Assembly: GCF_025665335.1 (NCBI RefSeq)
Contig: NZ_CP106869.1
Location: 3,064,501 to 3,128,500 of the forward strand
Direction: 5' to 3'
Length of the DNA stretch: 64,000 nucleotides
Source of the DNA: Xanthomonas sp. AM6
Lineage (GTDB): Bacteria; Pseudomonadota; Gammaproteobacteria; Xanthomonadales; Xanthomonadaceae
Shown here: piece by piece, positions 21,968 through 34,007 of the stretch
Layout of the letters: every line of letters begins with the position of its first letter
Position numbering within the stretch: position 1 is the stretch's first letter
Notes under the pieces: generated by a model
Told to the model about the DNA's origin: nothing
Database searches by the model: none
The model's input: the letters and a program-made list of their open reading frames with translations, nothing else
Made by a program: the position numbers and the translations under genes

Positions 21968-21974
21968 CTACGGG

Positions 21975-22280
21975 TCAGCCCTTCAGCGAATCGACTTCGG
22001 CCACGTTGATCGTGTGGCGGGTACGGAACAGCGTCACCAGGATCGCGAGGCCGATGGCGGCCTCGGCCGCGGCCACGGTCAGGATGAAGAACACGAACAG
22101 CTGACCGGCGGCGTCGCCGAGTTCGCGCGAGAACGCCACGAAGTTGATGTTGACCGACAGCAGCATCAGCTCGATCGACATCAGCAGCACGATGACGTTC
22201 TTGCGGTTGAGGAAGATGCCGGCCAGGCTGATGCAGAACAGCACCGCGCCGAGCGCCAGCAGGTGGCCCAGGGTGATCAT
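21975..22280 (-). CDS. nuoK: NADH-quinone oxidoreductase subunit K
   Basis: NuoK is a small three-helix membrane subunit of complex I, here 101 aa ([19 protein letters not shown]). The second helix [16 protein letters not shown] and third helix [17 protein letters not shown] carry the two membrane Glu residues of the proton path. The ATG overlaps the nuoJ stop in ATGA. Length equals the family norm (about 100 aa). Confidence 0.97.
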   Translation of the reverse strand: MITLGHLLALGAVLFCISLAGIFLNRKNVIVLLMSIELMLLSVNINFVAFSRELGDAAGQLFVFFILTVAAAEAAIGLAILVTLFRTRHTINVAEVDSLKG

Positions 22281-22930
22281 GGCTGGCCCTCCTGCGGTGC
22301 CGCGGCCGGGGTGGTGTGCAACGTAGGTTTCTCGGCGTCCATCTTGACGATGCGCAGGCGGTCGCCGGCCTTGACCCGCGCCTGGTCGCCGGGGTTCTGG
22401 GTCTTGATGCCGGTGCGCTTGCGCAGGGTCAGCATCACCGCCGCCACCACCGCCACGGTCAGGATGATCGCGGCGAACTCGAACGGCAGCAGGAACTGGG
22501 TGAACAGGGTCTTGGCCAGCCACGCGATGTTGGAGGTGTCGGCGGCCTGCGCGGCGGCGTTGTCGGCCGGGAACGGCGTGGCCGTGCGCGCCTTGACCCC
22601 GATCAGGGTGACCATCTGCACCAGCATCGCCACCGCCACCACCAGCCCGACCGGCAGGTAGCGCACCCAGCCCTGGCGCAGCCGCGCCGTATCGATGTCG
22701 AGCATCATCACCACGAACAGGAACAGCACCATCACCGCGCCGACGTAGACCAGCACCAGGGTCACGCCGAGGAACTCGGCGCCCACCAGCAGCCACACGC
22801 AGGCGATGGAGAAGAAGGTCAGGATCAGGCACAGCACCGCGTACACCGAGTTGCGCACGCTGATCACCGCGCCGGCGGAGACCGCGGCGATGGTGGCGAA
22901 GATCCAGAAAGCGATATTTACCCAATCCAT
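22277..22930 (-). CDS. nuoJ: NADH-quinone oxidoreductase subunit J
   Basis: NuoJ is a membrane subunit of the quinone/proton-transfer arm, 217 aa. Five hydrophobic helices are visible; the third contains [18 protein letters not shown], the conserved TM3 that undergoes a pi-bulge transition in complex I structures. A polar C-terminal tail of about 50 residues follows the last helix. It ends in an overlap with nuoK and starts 9 bases after nuoI. Confidence 0.96.
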   Translation of the reverse strand: MDWVNIAFWIFATIAAVSAGAVISVRNSVYAVLCLILTFFSIACVWLLVGAEFLGVTLVLVYVGAVMVLFLFVVMMLDIDTARLRQGWVRYLPVGLVVAVAMLVQMVTLIGVKARTATPFPADNAAAQAADTSNIAWLAKTLFTQFLLPFEFAAIILTVAVVAAVMLTLRKRTGIKTQNPGDQARVKAGDRLRIVKMDAEKPTLHTTPAAAPQEGQP

Positions 22931-22939
22931 TTCAGGACC

Positions 22940-23428
22940 TCAGCGGAAGGCGGCGTCGGCGGCGCGGCGCTCGGCGATCTCGGCTTCGAGCCGGTCGCCG
23001 ATCGCCAGCAGCTGCGGCTTGGTGACGATGTTCTCGCCGCGGTTCTCGAAGTGGTACTCGAGCACGTGGGTCTCCACGATCGAGTCGACCGGGCAGCTCT
23101 CCTCGCAGAAACCGCAGTAGATGCACTTGAACAGGTCGATGTCGTAGCGGGTGGTGCGGCGGGTGCCGTCCTCGCGCTTGGCCGAATCGATGGTGATCGC
23201 CAGCGCCGGGCACACCGCCTCGCACAGCTTGCAGGCGATGCAGCGTTCCTCGCCGTTGGGATAGCGGCGCAGCGCGTGCAGGCCGCGGAAGCGCACCGAC
23301 TGCGGGAACTTCTCCATCGGGTACAGCACGGTGTACTTCGGACGGAACGTGTACTTCAGGGTCAGCCACAGGCCGCCGAGCAGCTCGAGCAGCAGCAGGC
23401 TCTTGAAGTAATGGGTGACTTTATTCAT
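22940..23428 (-). CDS. nuoI: NADH-quinone oxidoreductase subunit I
   Basis: NuoI is a 162-aa ferredoxin-like subunit carrying the N6a and N6b [4Fe-4S] clusters, which pass electrons to N2 in NuoB. Both motifs are intact: [12 protein letters not shown] and [12 protein letters not shown]. The N-terminus has an amphipathic helix ([17 protein letters not shown]) that anchors it to the membrane arm. It lies 3 bases after nuoH. Confidence 0.98.
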   Translation of the reverse strand: MNKVTHYFKSLLLLELLGGLWLTLKYTFRPKYTVLYPMEKFPQSVRFRGLHALRRYPNGEERCIACKLCEAVCPALAITIDSAKREDGTRRTTRYDIDLFKCIYCGFCEESCPVDSIVETHVLEYHFENRGENIVTKPQLLAIGDRLEAEIAERRAADAAFR

Positions 23429-23431
23429 CGC

Positions 23432-24523
23432 TTACACGCCCTTCTGGATCACGCCGTAGAACACCATCAATGCCGTCACCGCGATCCACACGATCGTCAG
23501 CGGGATGAATACCTTCCAGCCCAGACGCATGATCTGGTCGTAGCGGTAGCGCGGGAAGCTGGCGCGGAACCAGATGTAGGCGCTGGCGAAGAACAACACC
23601 TTCATCAGCAGCCACGGCCAGCCGCCGGTCCAGATCCAGTTGATCCACGGCGAGATGTCCGCCGTGACCCAGCCCTGGATCGGGCTCAGCCAGCCACCCA
23701 GGAAGAAGATCGAGACCAGGAAGCTGACCAGGATCATGTTGGCGTATTCGGCCAGGAAGAACAGCGCGAACGCGCCGCCCGAATACTCGACCATGTGCCC
23801 GGCCACGATTTCCGACTCGCCTTCGACCACGTCGAACGGCGCGCGGTTGGTCTCGGCCACGCCGGACACCCAGTACACGATGAACAGCGGGAACAGCGGC
23901 ACCAGGAACCAGTCGAGGAAGCCCCAGTTGCCGGCCTGCGCGGCCACGATCGTGCTCAGGTTGAGGCTGCCGGCGGCGATCATGACGCCGACCAGGGCGA
24001 AGCCCATCGCGATCTCGTAGCTGACCACCTGCGCAGCCGAGCGCATCGCGCCCAGGAACGCGTACTTGGAGTTGGACGCCCAGCCGGCCAGGATGATGCC
24101 GTACACGCCCAGCGAGGTCATCGCCAGCAGGTACAGCAGGCCGGCGTTGGCGTTGGACAGCACCAGCTTGGCGTCGAACGGCACCACCGCCCACGCCGCG
24201 AACGCCGGCGCCAGGGTGATCAGCGGGGCGATCACGAACATCGCCTTGTGCGAGCTGCTGGGCTGGATGATCTCCTTGAACAGCAGCTTGAACACGTCGG
24301 CGAAGGCCTGGAAGATGCCCATGCCCACGTACATCGGCCCGTGGCGCACGTGCATCCAGCCGATCAGCTTGCGCTCCCAGACCACGTAGAACGCCACCGA
24401 GATGATCACCGGCATGGCGATCAGCAGGATCTTCAGCACGATCCACAGCACCACGCCGATCGCGCCCAGGCCAACGAACCACTGGTGCAGCGGATCGACC
24501 ACGTTCAACAGCATCTCGTTCAT
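23432..24523 (-). CDS. nuoH: NADH-quinone oxidoreductase subunit H
   Basis: NuoH is the membrane subunit that forms the quinone chamber with NuoB and NuoD. It has 363 aa and about eight helices. Conserved loops are [20 protein letters not shown] and [20 protein letters not shown], which line the quinone entry and the E-channel. [20 protein letters not shown] is near the C-terminus. The start ATG overlaps the nuoG stop in ATGA. Confidence 0.98.
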   Translation of the reverse strand: MNEMLLNVVDPLHQWFVGLGAIGVVLWIVLKILLIAMPVIISVAFYVVWERKLIGWMHVRHGPMYVGMGIFQAFADVFKLLFKEIIQPSSSHKAMFVIAPLITLAPAFAAWAVVPFDAKLVLSNANAGLLYLLAMTSLGVYGIILAGWASNSKYAFLGAMRSAAQVVSYEIAMGFALVGVMIAAGSLNLSTIVAAQAGNWGFLDWFLVPLFPLFIVYWVSGVAETNRAPFDVVEGESEIVAGHMVEYSGGAFALFFLAEYANMILVSFLVSIFFLGGWLSPIQGWVTADISPWINWIWTGGWPWLLMKVLFFASAYIWFRASFPRYRYDQIMRLGWKVFIPLTIVWIAVTALMVFYGVIQKGV

Positions 24524-26753
24524 GCAGCCACCACCGTTACCCGGCCGGCACCGATCGGCGCCGTCGCACCATGGCCCGATTCGATCCAGGCCACCCCTGC
24601 CGCGACCCGCGGATCCAGCACCACCGGCAGCGTCGCGTTGCCGACGGCGTTGCCGACCCTGACCACCTGCCCGGCGGCCACGCCCAGTTGCGCAGCGTGC
24701 TCGGGATGCAGGCGGATCGCCGGCGCGTCGTTGAGCGGATGCGCCTGCAGCGCGGGCGCGCGGCGCACCACCGCATCGGTGCGGTAGATCGCCGGCGTCG
24801 CCGCCACCTCGATGCCCTCGCCCGCCGCCGCGCCCTGCGCCGAACCGCGCAGGCTCACGCTGCGCGGTTGCACGCCTGCGCGCAGGCCGGCCAGGTCGGT
24901 GAAGTCGAAGCCGGCCAGCTGCAGCGCGCCGCCGAGCGCGCGCAGCACCCGCCAGCCTTCGCGCGCCTGGTCCGGCAGCTTGCCGGCGGCGCGCGCGAGC
25001 TGGTCCACGCCGTCCAGGTTGGTCAGCGTCGCGTCGATCTCAGGCAGCGCGCCGATCGGCAGGATCACGTCGGCGACGTCGCGGGTGGAGGCGCAGGCGA
25101 ACTGGCTGAACGCCACCACCTTGGCCCCGCTCAGCGCGGCGCGCGCGGCGCCGGCGTCGGCGAAATCCAGGCCCGGCTCGATGCCGTACAGCAGGTAGGC
25201 GCTGCGCGGTTCGGCGAACATGCCGGCCACGTCGCGCGCGCTCGGCAGCACGCCCAGCCGGGCCAGGCCGACCGCGTTGGCGCCCTGCGGCACGCGGCAC
25301 AGCGCCGCGCCGGTGGCGGCGGCGAAGTCGCGCGCGGCGGCGCGCAGCGCGGCGGCCTGCGGGTGGTTCTCGACTAGCGCGCCGACGATCAGCACCGCGC
25401 GCCCGGCCGCGCCCTGCACCGCCTCGCGCAGCGCCGCATCGGCGAGCGCATCGGCGAAACCGGACGGAGCCACGATCTGCTTGCCCGCCTGGTCGAAGGC
25501 GAAGTCGAAATCGACCGGATTGATCGAGTACACGCGCGCCTGGCGCTGCATCCGCGCCTTGCGGATGCGGGCGTGCAGCAGCGGCAGCTCGTGGCGCAGG
25601 TTGCTGCCCAGCACCACGATCACCTCGGCCTGCTCGATCTGCGCCAGCGGCACCGCGAACGGTTCGGCCACGGCGCCGTCGGAGAAATCGCGGTTGCCGA
25701 TGCGGTGGTCCAGGTTGCCGCTGCCCAGGCCATCGGCCAGGCGCGCCAGCAGCGCGCCTTCCTCGTTGGAGGTGGCCGGGTGCGCGAGCACGCCCAGCGC
25801 GTCGCCGCGGTGGTCGCCCAGGATCTGCGCGGCCGCGGCCAGGCCGTCGGCCCAGGACACTTCCTGCCACTGCCCGTCGATCTTGCGCAGCGGCCGGGTG
25901 GCGCGGTCGGCGGCGTACAGGCCCTGGTGCGAATAGCGGTCGCGGTCGGACAGCCAGCACTCGTTGACCGCCTCGTTGTCGCGCGGCACGGTGCGCAGCA
26001 CTTCGCCGCGGCGCACGTGCAGGAACAGGTTCGAGCCCATCGCGTCGTGGTAGCCGAGCGATTCGCGCGCGGTCAGCTCCCACGGGCGGGCGCGGAACTG
26101 GAACACCTTGTTGGTCAGCGCGCCGACCGGGCACACGTCGATGACATTGCCCGACAGCTCGGTGGTCAGCGGCTTGCCGTCGTAGGTGCCGATCTGCAGG
26201 TTCTCGCCGCGGTACATGCCGCCCAGCTCGTAGGTCCCGGCGATGTCGGCGGTGAAGCGCACGCAGCGCGTGCACTGGATGCAGCGGGTCATCTCGGTGG
26301 CGACCAGCGGACCGATGTCCTCGTCGGCGACCACGCGCTTGCGCTCGTTGAAGCGGCTGACCGAGCGGCCATAGCCCAGCGACACGTCCTGCAGTTCGCA
26401 CTCGCCGCCCTGGTCGCAGATCGGGCAGTCCAGCGGGTGGTTGATCAGCAGGAATTCCATCACGCTGCGCTGGTACTTCAGCGCCTTCTCGCTGCGCGTG
26501 GCGACCTTCATGCCGTCCATCACCGGCGTGGCGCAGGCCGGCGACGGCTTCGGCGACTTCTCCACGTCGACCAGGCACATGCGGCAGTTGGCCGCGATCG
26601 GCAGCTTCTCGTGGTAGCAGAAGCGCGGGATCGGGATGCCGGCCTTGTCGGCGGCCTGGATGATCATCGAGCCCTTCGGCACGACCAGGGACTGGCCGTC
26701 GATCTCGACGGTGACGTGGTCCGGCGGAACGTTGGGATTTACCGGCTGCGCAC

Positions 26754-26757
<4 letters not shown>
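24520..26757 (-). CDS. nuoG: NADH-quinone oxidoreductase subunit G
   Basis: NuoG is the large iron-sulfur subunit of the hydrophilic arm, 745 aa. The N-terminal ferredoxin domain carries the N1b [2Fe-2S] ligands ([16 protein letters not shown]). [18 protein letters not shown] binds N5 and [11 protein letters not shown] belongs to N4. The C-terminal two thirds is a molybdopterin-oxidoreductase-like domain that in complex I has lost its cofactor. MSAQPVNPN at 26757 is chosen as start because it overlaps the nuoF stop; the open frame upstream is a shadow of nuoF. Confidence 0.97.
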
Positions 26758-28091
<1,334 letters not shown>

Positions 28092-28096
28092 TGCCG

Positions 28097-28624
28097 TTAC
28101 TCCAACCCGTCCAGCAGCGCGTCGACCTTGTCCTTGGTCAAGTGCTCGTGATAGTGGCCGTTGATCACCATCATCGGCGCGCCGGCGCAGCCGGCCAGGC
28201 ATTCCTCTTCGCGCTTGAGGTAGACGCGGCCGTCGGCGGTGGACTGGCCCAGCTTGCAGCCGAGCTTCTTCTCCGCGTGCGCGACCAGGTCCTCGGCGCC
28301 GTTGAGCCAGCAGCTGATGTTGGTGCAGAAGGCGACGTTGTTGCGGCCGACCTTCTCGGTCTCGAACATCGAGTAGAAGCTGGCGACCTCGTAGGCCCAC
28401 ACCGGCGGCAGCTCCAGGTACTTGGCCACGCCGGCGATCAGCTCGTCGGTCAGCCAGCCCTGGTTCTGCTCCTGCGCCGCGTGCAGGCCCTGCAGCACCG
28501 CCGAACGCTTGCGGTCCGGCGGGAACTTGGCCAGCCAGTGATCGATGTGCGCGCGCGTCTTGTCGCTCAGCACCACCATCGGATCGACGTCGCGCGCCGC
28601 CTCGAAATTACCTGTCGCCTTCAT
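28097..28624 (-). CDS. nuoE: NADH-quinone oxidoreductase subunit E
   Basis: NuoE is a 175-aa thioredoxin-like subunit with the N1a [2Fe-2S] cluster next to the flavin site in NuoF. The four ligands are in FCTNISC and EECLAGC. The N-terminal helical part includes [19 protein letters not shown]. The ATG overlaps the nuoD stop in ATGA, so the two are coupled. Confidence 0.98.
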   Translation of the reverse strand: MKATGNFEAARDVDPMVVLSDKTRAHIDHWLAKFPPDRKRSAVLQGLHAAQEQNQGWLTDELIAGVAKYLELPPVWAYEVASFYSMFETEKVGRNNVAFCTNISCWLNGAEDLVAHAEKKLGCKLGQSTADGRVYLKREEECLAGCAGAPMMVINGHYHEHLTKDKVDALLDGLE

Positions 28625-29928
28625 CGGTCGACCTCACCAAACACCAGATCATAGGTACCAATCATCGCCACCACGTCGGCCAGCATGTGCCCGCGCACGA
28701 TCGCGTCCATCGAGGACAGATGGGCGAAGCCCGGCGCGCGCAGGTGCACGCGGAACGGCTTGTTGGCGCCGTCGGAAGCCAGGTAGCAGCCGAACTCGCC
28801 CTTCGGCGCCTCGACCGCGCAATAGGTCTCGCCGGCCGGCACGCAGTAGCCTTCGCTGAACAGCTTGAAGTGGTGGATCAGCGCTTCCATGTCGTCCTTC
28901 ATGTCGGCGCGCTTGGGCGGCGCCACCTTGAAGTTCTCGACCATCACCGGGCCGGGGTTGGCCTTGAGCCACTTCACGCACTGCTGGATGATGCGGTTGG
29001 ATTCGCGCATCTCGGCCACGCGCACCAGGTAGCGGTCGTAGCAGTCGCCGTTGGTGCCGACCGGGATGTCGAAATCGACCGCGTCGTACTTGGCGTACGG
29101 CTGCTTCTTGCGCAGGTCCCACTCGATGCCCGAGCCGCGCAGCATCGCGCCGGTCATGCCCCAGCCATAGGCCTGCTCCGGGGTGACCACGCCGATGCCG
29201 ACGGTACGCTGCTTCCAGATGCGGTTGTCGGTGAGCAGGGTCTCGTACTCGTCGACGCGGCCCGGGAAGGTGTTGGTGAAGTCTTCCAGGAAGTCGAGCA
29301 GCGAGCCTTCGCGCGCGGCGTTGAGCCGCTTGAGCGCGTTGCCCTTGTGCCAGCGCGATTCCTTGTACTTGGGCATGCGGTCCGGCAGGTCGCGGTAGAC
29401 GCCGCCGGGCCGGTAGTAGGTCGCGTGCATGCGCGCGCCGGAGACCGCCTCGTAGCAGTCCATCAGCTCCTCGCGCTCGCGGAACGCGTACAGCATCACC
29501 GCCATCGCGCCCAGGTCCAGGCCGTTGGAGCCGACCCACATCAGGTGGTTCAGGATGCGGGTGATCTCGTCGAACATGGTGCGGATGTACTGCGCGCGCT
29601 CGGGCGCCTCGATCCCCATCAGGGTCTCGATCGCGCGCACGTAGGCGTGCTCGTTGCACATCATCGACACGTAGTCCAGGCGGTCCATGTAGCCGATCGA
29701 CTGGTTGAACGGCTTGGACTCGGCCAGCTTCTCGGTGCCCCGGTGCAGCAGGCCGATGTGCGGATCGGCGCGGACCACGGTCTCGCCGTCCATCTCCAGG
29801 ATCAGGCGCAGCACGCCATGCGCGGCCGGATGCTGCGGGCCGAAGTTCATGGTGTAGTTGCGGATCTCCTGCTTGCTCTCGGCAGGATTGCTGGCGAAGG
29901 CGTCGTGCGCCTGCTGGTACTCGCTCAC
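28621..29928 (-). CDS. nuoD: NADH-quinone oxidoreductase subunit D
   Basis: NuoD is the 49-kDa-type subunit that forms the quinone site with NuoB. The start is GTG at 29928, giving (M)[16 protein letters not shown], overlapping the nuoC stop. The 435-aa product has [16 protein letters not shown] near the N-terminus, with the His loop at the quinone head. [13 protein letters not shown] and the C-terminal signature [20 protein letters not shown] follow, and it ends FGEVDR. NuoC and NuoD are separate genes here, unlike the fused gene of E. coli. Confidence 0.98.
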   Translation of the reverse strand: MSEYQQAHDAFASNPAESKQEIRNYTMNFGPQHPAAHGVLRLILEMDGETVVRADPHIGLLHRGTEKLAESKPFNQSIGYMDRLDYVSMMCNEHAYVRAIETLMGIEAPERAQYIRTMFDEITRILNHLMWVGSNGLDLGAMAVMLYAFREREELMDCYEAVSGARMHATYYRPGGVYRDLPDRMPKYKESRWHKGNALKRLNAAREGSLLDFLEDFTNTFPGRVDEYETLLTDNRIWKQRTVGIGVVTPEQAYGWGMTGAMLRGSGIEWDLRKKQPYAKYDAVDFDIPVGTNGDCYDRYLVRVAEMRESNRIIQQCVKWLKANPGPVMVENFKVAPPKRADMKDDMEALIHHFKLFSEGYCVPAGETYCAVEAPKGEFGCYLASDGANKPFRVHLRAPGFAHLSSMDAIVRGHMLADVVAMIGTYDLVFGEVDR

Positions 29929-30674
29929 TTGGCGGGCTCCTTGAGTGCTTCGCCCGCGGCGGTCTGGTAGCGCGCGTCGTCGCGGATCACCCGCGGCACG
30001 CCCACGCGCGGCTCGACCGAGGTCACCGGCTCGTAGACCACGCGCTGCTTCTCCTCGTCGTAGCGCACTTCGACGTTGCCGATCAGCGGGAAGTCCTTGC
30101 GGAACGGGTGGCCGACGAAGCCGTAGTCGGTGAGGATGCGGCGCAGGTCCGGGTGGCCGGCGAAGACCACGCCGAACAGGTCGAAGGCCTCGCGCTCGAA
30201 CCAGTTGGCGCCCGGCCAGATGTCGGTGACCGAGGCCACCACCGGCAGGTCCTCGTTCGGCGCATAGCAGCGCACGCGCAGGCGCTGGTTGTGGCGATAG
30301 GAGATCAGCTGCGCGAGCACCGCGTAGCGCTGCAGCGGCACCGGCAGCGGCTGGATGTCGCCGGCGGTCTCGCCGCTGGGGAATTCGCCCCAGGCGAAAC
30401 GGCCCATGCCCTTGCCTTCGACGCCGCGGCTGAAGCCCTGCGACGACACGTCGGCGGTATCCCACTCGTCGCTGCCGTAGCCCAGGTAGTCCACGCCGCA
30501 CAGGTCGGACAACTGCTCGAAACCGAACTCGTCGCGCAGCGCCAGGCAGGTGGCGTGCCAGGCGTCGGCCGGCACTTCCAGGGTGACTTCGCCACGCGGG
30601 AGGACCACGAACACCTGGCTGCCGGGGAAACGGGCGCCGAGTCGGTCGCTAAAGGAAGATGCTTGCTCTGCCAT
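29925..30674 (-). CDS. nuoC: NADH-quinone oxidoreductase subunit C
   Basis: NuoC is the 30-kDa-type subunit of the peripheral arm, 249 aa. The conserved core is [20 protein letters not shown] followed by [20 protein letters not shown] and [16 protein letters not shown]. The N-terminal half contains an insert rich in Gly and Ser ([20 protein letters not shown]) that short homologues lack. It starts 34 bases after nuoB and overlaps nuoD by 4 bases. Confidence 0.97.
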   Translation of the reverse strand: MAEQASSFSDRLGARFPGSQVFVVLPRGEVTLEVPADAWHATCLALRDEFGFEQLSDLCGVDYLGYGSDEWDTADVSSQGFSRGVEGKGMGRFAWGEFPSGETAGDIQPLPVPLQRYAVLAQLISYRHNQRLRVRCYAPNEDLPVVASVTDIWPGANWFEREAFDLFGVVFAGHPDLRRILTDYGFVGHPFRKDFPLIGNVEVRYDEEKQRVVYEPVTSVEPRVGVPRVIRDDARYQTAAGEALKEPAK

Positions 30675-30708
30675 GGGGGCTTGGCGTGCTCTTAAGAAGT
30701 AAGAGGAA

Positions 30709-31263
30709 TCAGCGCGCGATGGTCTGGGTTCGCCAGATCTTCTTCTGCAGCTGCAAGATGCCGTAGACCAGCGCTTCGGCGGTCGGCGGGCAGCCCGGGA
30801 CGTAGATGTCCACCGGCACGATGCGGTCGCAGCCGCGCACCACCGAGTACGAATAGTGGTAGTAGCCGCCGCCGTTGGCGCAGCTGCCCATCGAGATCAC
30901 CCACTTCGGGTCCGGCATCTGGTCGTAGACCTTGCGCAGCGCCGGGGCCATCTTGTTGACCAGGGTGCCGGCGACGATCATCACGTCGGACTGGCGCGGC
31001 GACGGGCGGAACACCACGCCGTAGCGGTCCAGATCCAGGCGCGCGGCGCCGGCGTGCATCATCTCCACCGCGCAGCAGGCCAGGCCGAAGGTCATCGGCC
31101 ACATCGAGCCGGTGCGCGCCCAGTTCAGCAGCGCATCGACGCTGGTGGTCACGTAGCCCTTCTCGAGCAACGGGTTCTCGCCTTCGGGACGCAGGATGTC
31201 GTCGACCCGCCCTTCCGGGATCGGGTTGGTCATCAGGCGATCCAGGGTCTGAATCACTCCCAT
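30709..31263 (-). CDS. nuoB: NADH-quinone oxidoreductase subunit B
   Basis: NuoB carries the terminal N2 [4Fe-4S] cluster that reduces quinone. The 184-aa product has the tandem cysteines in [11 protein letters not shown], the third in [18 protein letters not shown] and the fourth in [12 protein letters not shown]. The ATG at 31263 ([14 protein letters not shown]) overlaps the end of nuoA by 10 bases. The upstream open frame is nuoA shadow. Confidence 0.98.
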   Translation of the reverse strand: MGVIQTLDRLMTNPIPEGRVDDILRPEGENPLLEKGYVTTSVDALLNWARTGSMWPMTFGLACCAVEMMHAGAARLDLDRYGVVFRPSPRQSDVMIVAGTLVNKMAPALRKVYDQMPDPKWVISMGSCANGGGYYHYSYSVVRGCDRIVPVDIYVPGCPPTAEALVYGILQLQKKIWRTQTIAR

Positions 31264-31610
31264 TCCAGCGCTCCCTTCTTCCACACGTAGATAAAACCGA
31301 GGAACAGCATGCCGACGAACAGGCCCATGGTGACCAGGGAGCGAGCGCCCAGGTCCATGAACACCTGCGTCCACGGCACGATGAAGATGATTTCCAGATC
31401 GAAGACGATGAACTGGATCGCGATCAGGTAGTAGCGCACGTCGAACTTCATGCGCGCGTCCTCGAAGGCCTCGAAGCCGCACTCGTACGGCGAGAGCTTC
31501 TTCAGGTCCGGACGCCGGGGACCGAGGAACCGTCCCACCAGCATCAGCGCGACGCCGATTCCGGTGGCCACGATCAGAAACAGCAGGGTCGGCAAATATT
31601 CGGCCAGCAC
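31254..31610 (-). CDS. nuoA: NADH-quinone oxidoreductase subunit A
   Basis: NuoA is a three-helix membrane subunit at the quinone-arm junction and the first gene of the fourteen-gene nuo operon. The conserved loop [20 protein letters not shown], which moves during turnover, is intact, followed by [15 protein letters not shown] use GTG at 31610 (118 aa) because GAGAG lies eight bases upstream. A TTG two codons earlier is too close to that site. No strong promoter is obvious in 31617-31717; tRNA-Leu lies directly upstream and read-through is possible. Confidence 0.95.
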   Translation of the reverse strand: MLAEYLPTLLFLIVATGIGVALMLVGRFLGPRRPDLKKLSPYECGFEAFEDARMKFDVRYYLIAIQFIVFDLEIIFIVPWTQVFMDLGARSLVTMGLFVGMLFLGFIYVWKKGALEWE

Positions 31611-31717
31611 TCGCAATTCTCTCTTGCCTGTGCCCGCGCGCGTGCCGCGCAGGCATGGGATAGACGATTTTCACGGCAGGGACGTGACGTTCCTGCGCAG
31701 AAACCGTAGCCAAACAA

Positions 31718-31802
31718 TGGTGCCCAAGAGGGGACTCGAACCCCTACGACCTAAGTCGCTACCACCTCAAGGTAGTGCGTCTACCAATTCCGCCACCTGG
31801 GC
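31718..31802 (-). tRNA. tRNA-Leu (GAG)
   Basis: This 85-base class II tRNA has encoded CCA. The anticodon arm reads CTACC-TTGAGGT-GGTAG with anticodon GAG. A long variable arm follows (CGACTTAGGTCG). The acceptor stem GCCCAGG pairs with CTTGGGC with one G-T pair. The D-loop has GGAATTGGTAGAC. Its place directly after secG matches E. coli leuU. Confidence 0.96.
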
Positions 31803-31850
31803 TTGCGTATCGCGCGCGGCATCCCGCCGCGCAACATATTGTAACCGTCT

Positions 31851-32273
31851 TCAGTCTTTCTGCGACGGGGCAGGCGACTTTTGTTGTGCATTTTCCGGCG
31901 CCGGCTGCACGGGCGGCGCGGCGACCGGCGCGGTCGCCGCCGGCGCCTGCGGGATCTGCAGCTCACCGGCCGGCGCGGCCGGGCCCGGGGTCGCGGCCTG
32001 CGACATCACGCCGAGGTTGGCCTCGGCCGCCGGGCGGGCGCTGTGGCCGGCGTACCAGGCCATGAACAGGCTGATGGCGAAGAACACCACCGCCAGCCAC
32101 TTGGTCGACTTGGACAGGAAGTTGGATGCGCCGCGCGATCCGAACACAGTGCCGGACGCGCCCGCGCCGAAGCCCGACCCCGCCGCCGCGCCGGAACCGC
32201 GCTGCATCAGGATCAGCGCGATCATCGCGATCGCCACCAGCACGTAGACCACATTGAGGATGACCATCAGCAT
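31851..32273 (-). CDS. secG: Protein-export membrane protein SecG
   Basis: SecG is the small accessory subunit of the SecYEG translocon. The 140-aa product has two transmembrane helices: MLMVILNVVYVLVAIAMIAL at the N-terminus and KWLAVVFFAISLFMAWYAG. Between them is the conserved loop ILMQRGSGAAAGSGFGAG and GASNFLSKSTK. The tail is Pro/Ala-rich and much longer than in E. coli SecG (110 aa). ATG at 32273 is chosen; the frame upstream is tpiA shadow. It lies between tpiA and tRNA-Leu. Confidence 0.95.
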   Translation of the reverse strand: MLMVILNVVYVLVAIAMIALILMQRGSGAAAGSGFGAGASGTVFGSRGASNFLSKSTKWLAVVFFAISLFMAWYAGHSARPAAEANLGVMSQAATPGPAAPAGELQIPQAPAATAPVAAPPVQPAPENAQQKSPAPSQKD

Positions 32274-32337
32274 TTCGAAATCCGTCCGGACAGTACGACT
32301 TGGGTAGCGAGCGGCCGCCAACGCGGCGGCCGTTCGG

Positions 32338-33093
32338 TTAACGGGCGGCCGCCGCGCGCGCGATGGCCAGGAAGTCCTCGGCGACCAGCGACGCGCCGCC
32401 GACCAGCCCTCCATCGACGTCGGGCTGCGCGAACAGCTCCGCGGCGTTGTCGGGCTTGACGCTGCCCCCATACAGGAGCGGCAGCGAATCAGCGATTCTA
32501 GCATCGTGGGCGGCGACTTCGCCACGGATGAACGCGTGCACCGCCTGCGCCTGGGCCGGACTGGCGGTGCGCCCGGTGCCGATCGCCCAGACCGGCTCGT
32601 AGGCGACCACGGCATTGGCGAAGCCCTGCGCGCCGACCAGCGCCAGCACCGGCGCCAGCTGCGCGGCGATGACCGGTTCAGTCTGGCCGGCCTCGCGCTG
32701 CTCCAGGGTCTCGCCCACGCACAGGATCGGGACCAGCCCGGCGTGCAGCGCCGCGGCGAACTTGCGCGCGACCAGCTCGCTGCTCTCGGCGTGGTACTGG
32801 CGCCGCTCCGAATGCCCGACCAGGCCGTACTCGGCGCCGACGTCGACCAGCATCGCCGCCGACACCTCGCCGGTGTAGGCGCCCTTCTCGTTGCTGCTCA
32901 CGTCCTGCGCGCCGAAGCGCAGCGCATGGCCCTCGAAATCCTCGATCAGGTCGCCCAGGTAGGGCAGCGGCGGCAGGATCACCACCTCCACGCCACCGGC
33001 GGGCAGGCCCGCGGCCACCTCCTGCACCAGCGCGGTGGCGAAATGGCGGTTGCCGTGCAGCTTCCAGTTTCCGGCTACGATCTTGCGTCGCAT
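32338..33093 (-). CDS. tpiA: Triosephosphate isomerase
   Basis: TIM interconverts dihydroxyacetone phosphate and glyceraldehyde 3-phosphate in glycolysis. The 251-aa product shows the full active site: N9 and K11 in AGNWKLHG, the His in LVGHSERRQYH, the Glu in VAYEPVWAIGTGRTA and the phosphate loop LLYGGSVKPDNA. The ATG at 33093 (MRRKIVAGNWK) is the family start. It is the first gene of the minus-strand run tpiA-secG-tRNA-Leu-nuo and is divergent from a dehydrogenase gene. Confidence 0.98.
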   Translation of the reverse strand: MRRKIVAGNWKLHGNRHFATALVQEVAAGLPAGGVEVVILPPLPYLGDLIEDFEGHALRFGAQDVSSNEKGAYTGEVSAAMLVDVGAEYGLVGHSERRQYHAESSELVARKFAAALHAGLVPILCVGETLEQREAGQTEPVIAAQLAPVLALVGAQGFANAVVAYEPVWAIGTGRTASPAQAQAVHAFIRGEVAAHDARIADSLPLLYGGSVKPDNAAELFAQPDVDGGLVGGASLVAEDFLAIARAAAAR

Positions 33094-33205
33094 CGGCGCG
33101 TTCTCCGGCGAAAAAGTGCCGAAAGGATAGCCGATGCGCGGTGAGGCCCGGCACGCCGCCGGGCGCGCCGCCCCGCCCCGCCCCTGCCGCTCCCGCGAGA
33201 CCGCC

Positions 33206-34003
33206 ATGCCCCAGCCCTCCGGCCATGCCCTGATCACCGGCGCCTCCAGCGGCATCGGCCGCGAGATCGCCCGCGAATACGCCCGCCGCGGCGTGCCCCT
33301 GATCCTCAGCGCGCGCCGCGAGGCGCTGCTGCAGGCGCTGGCCGAGGAACTGCGCGCGCAGGTGCCGGTGCAGATCGTGGTCGCCGACCTGGCCGACCCG
33401 GCGGCGCCGGCCGCGCTGGTGGCCGAACTGGAACGCCGCGGCCTGGCGGTGCGGATCCTGGTCAACAATGCCGGCTACGGCGTGCCGGGACGCTTTCCCG
33501 ACAGCGACTGGGCCACCCACGCCGCGTTCCTGCAGGTGATGGTCGGCGCGGTCTGCGAGCTGACCTGGCGCCTGCTGCCGGCGCTGCGCGCCAGCGGCCA
33601 CGGCCGCATCCTCAACGTCGCCTCGTTCGCCGCGCTGGTGCCCGGCGCCGACGGGCAGACCCTGTACGCGGCGGCGAAGAGCTTCATGCTGCGCTTCAGC
33701 GAATCGCTGGCGCTGGAGAACGCCGACCGCGGCGTCAACGTCTGCGCGCTGTGCCCGGGCTTCACCTGGTCCGAATTCCACGACGTGACCGGCACCCGCG
33801 CGCAGATGGACAAGCTGCCGCGCTGGGCCTGGCTGCACGCCGACGCGGTGGCCCGCGCCGGCATCGACGGCGCCGAGCGCGGCCACGTGCGGGTAGTGCC
33901 GGGCCTGTTCTACCGCACCTTGCTGGGCCTGATCGCGCTGCTTCCGAACGCCCTGCTGCTGAGACTGATGCGCCGCGGCTCGCAGCGGATCAGGCCGCTG
34001 TGA
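33206..34003 (+). CDS. Short-chain dehydrogenase/reductase, substrate unknown
   Basis: The 265-aa product is an SDR oxidoreductase of the classical type using NAD(P)H. The nucleotide loop is TGASSGIG at residues 11-18. NNAGYG, the serine in LNVASFAALVPG and YAAAK complete the catalytic set. The C-terminus has a hydrophobic stretch (LFYRTLLGLIALLPNALLL) that suggests membrane association. Such proteins are often annotated DltE-like or fatty-acyl/ketoacyl reductases, but the substrate cannot be read from the sequence. ATG at 33206 is used; the upstream in-frame extension is Arg/Ala-rich. It is convergent with the oxygenase gene. Confidence 0.85.
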   Translation: MPQPSGHALITGASSGIGREIAREYARRGVPLILSARREALLQALAEELRAQVPVQIVVADLADPAAPAALVAELERRGLAVRILVNNAGYGVPGRFPDSDWATHAAFLQVMVGAVCELTWRLLPALRASGHGRILNVASFAALVPGADGQTLYAAAKSFMLRFSESLALENADRGVNVCALCPGFTWSEFHDVTGTRAQMDKLPRWAWLHADAVARAGIDGAERGHVRVVPGLFYRTLLGLIALLPNALLLRLMRRGSQRIRPL

Positions 34004-34007
34004 GGGG

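Noticed and set aside
31614-31616. TTG start for nuoA
   Set aside because: Only two bases from the GAGAG ribosome site; the GTG two codons later has correct spacing.
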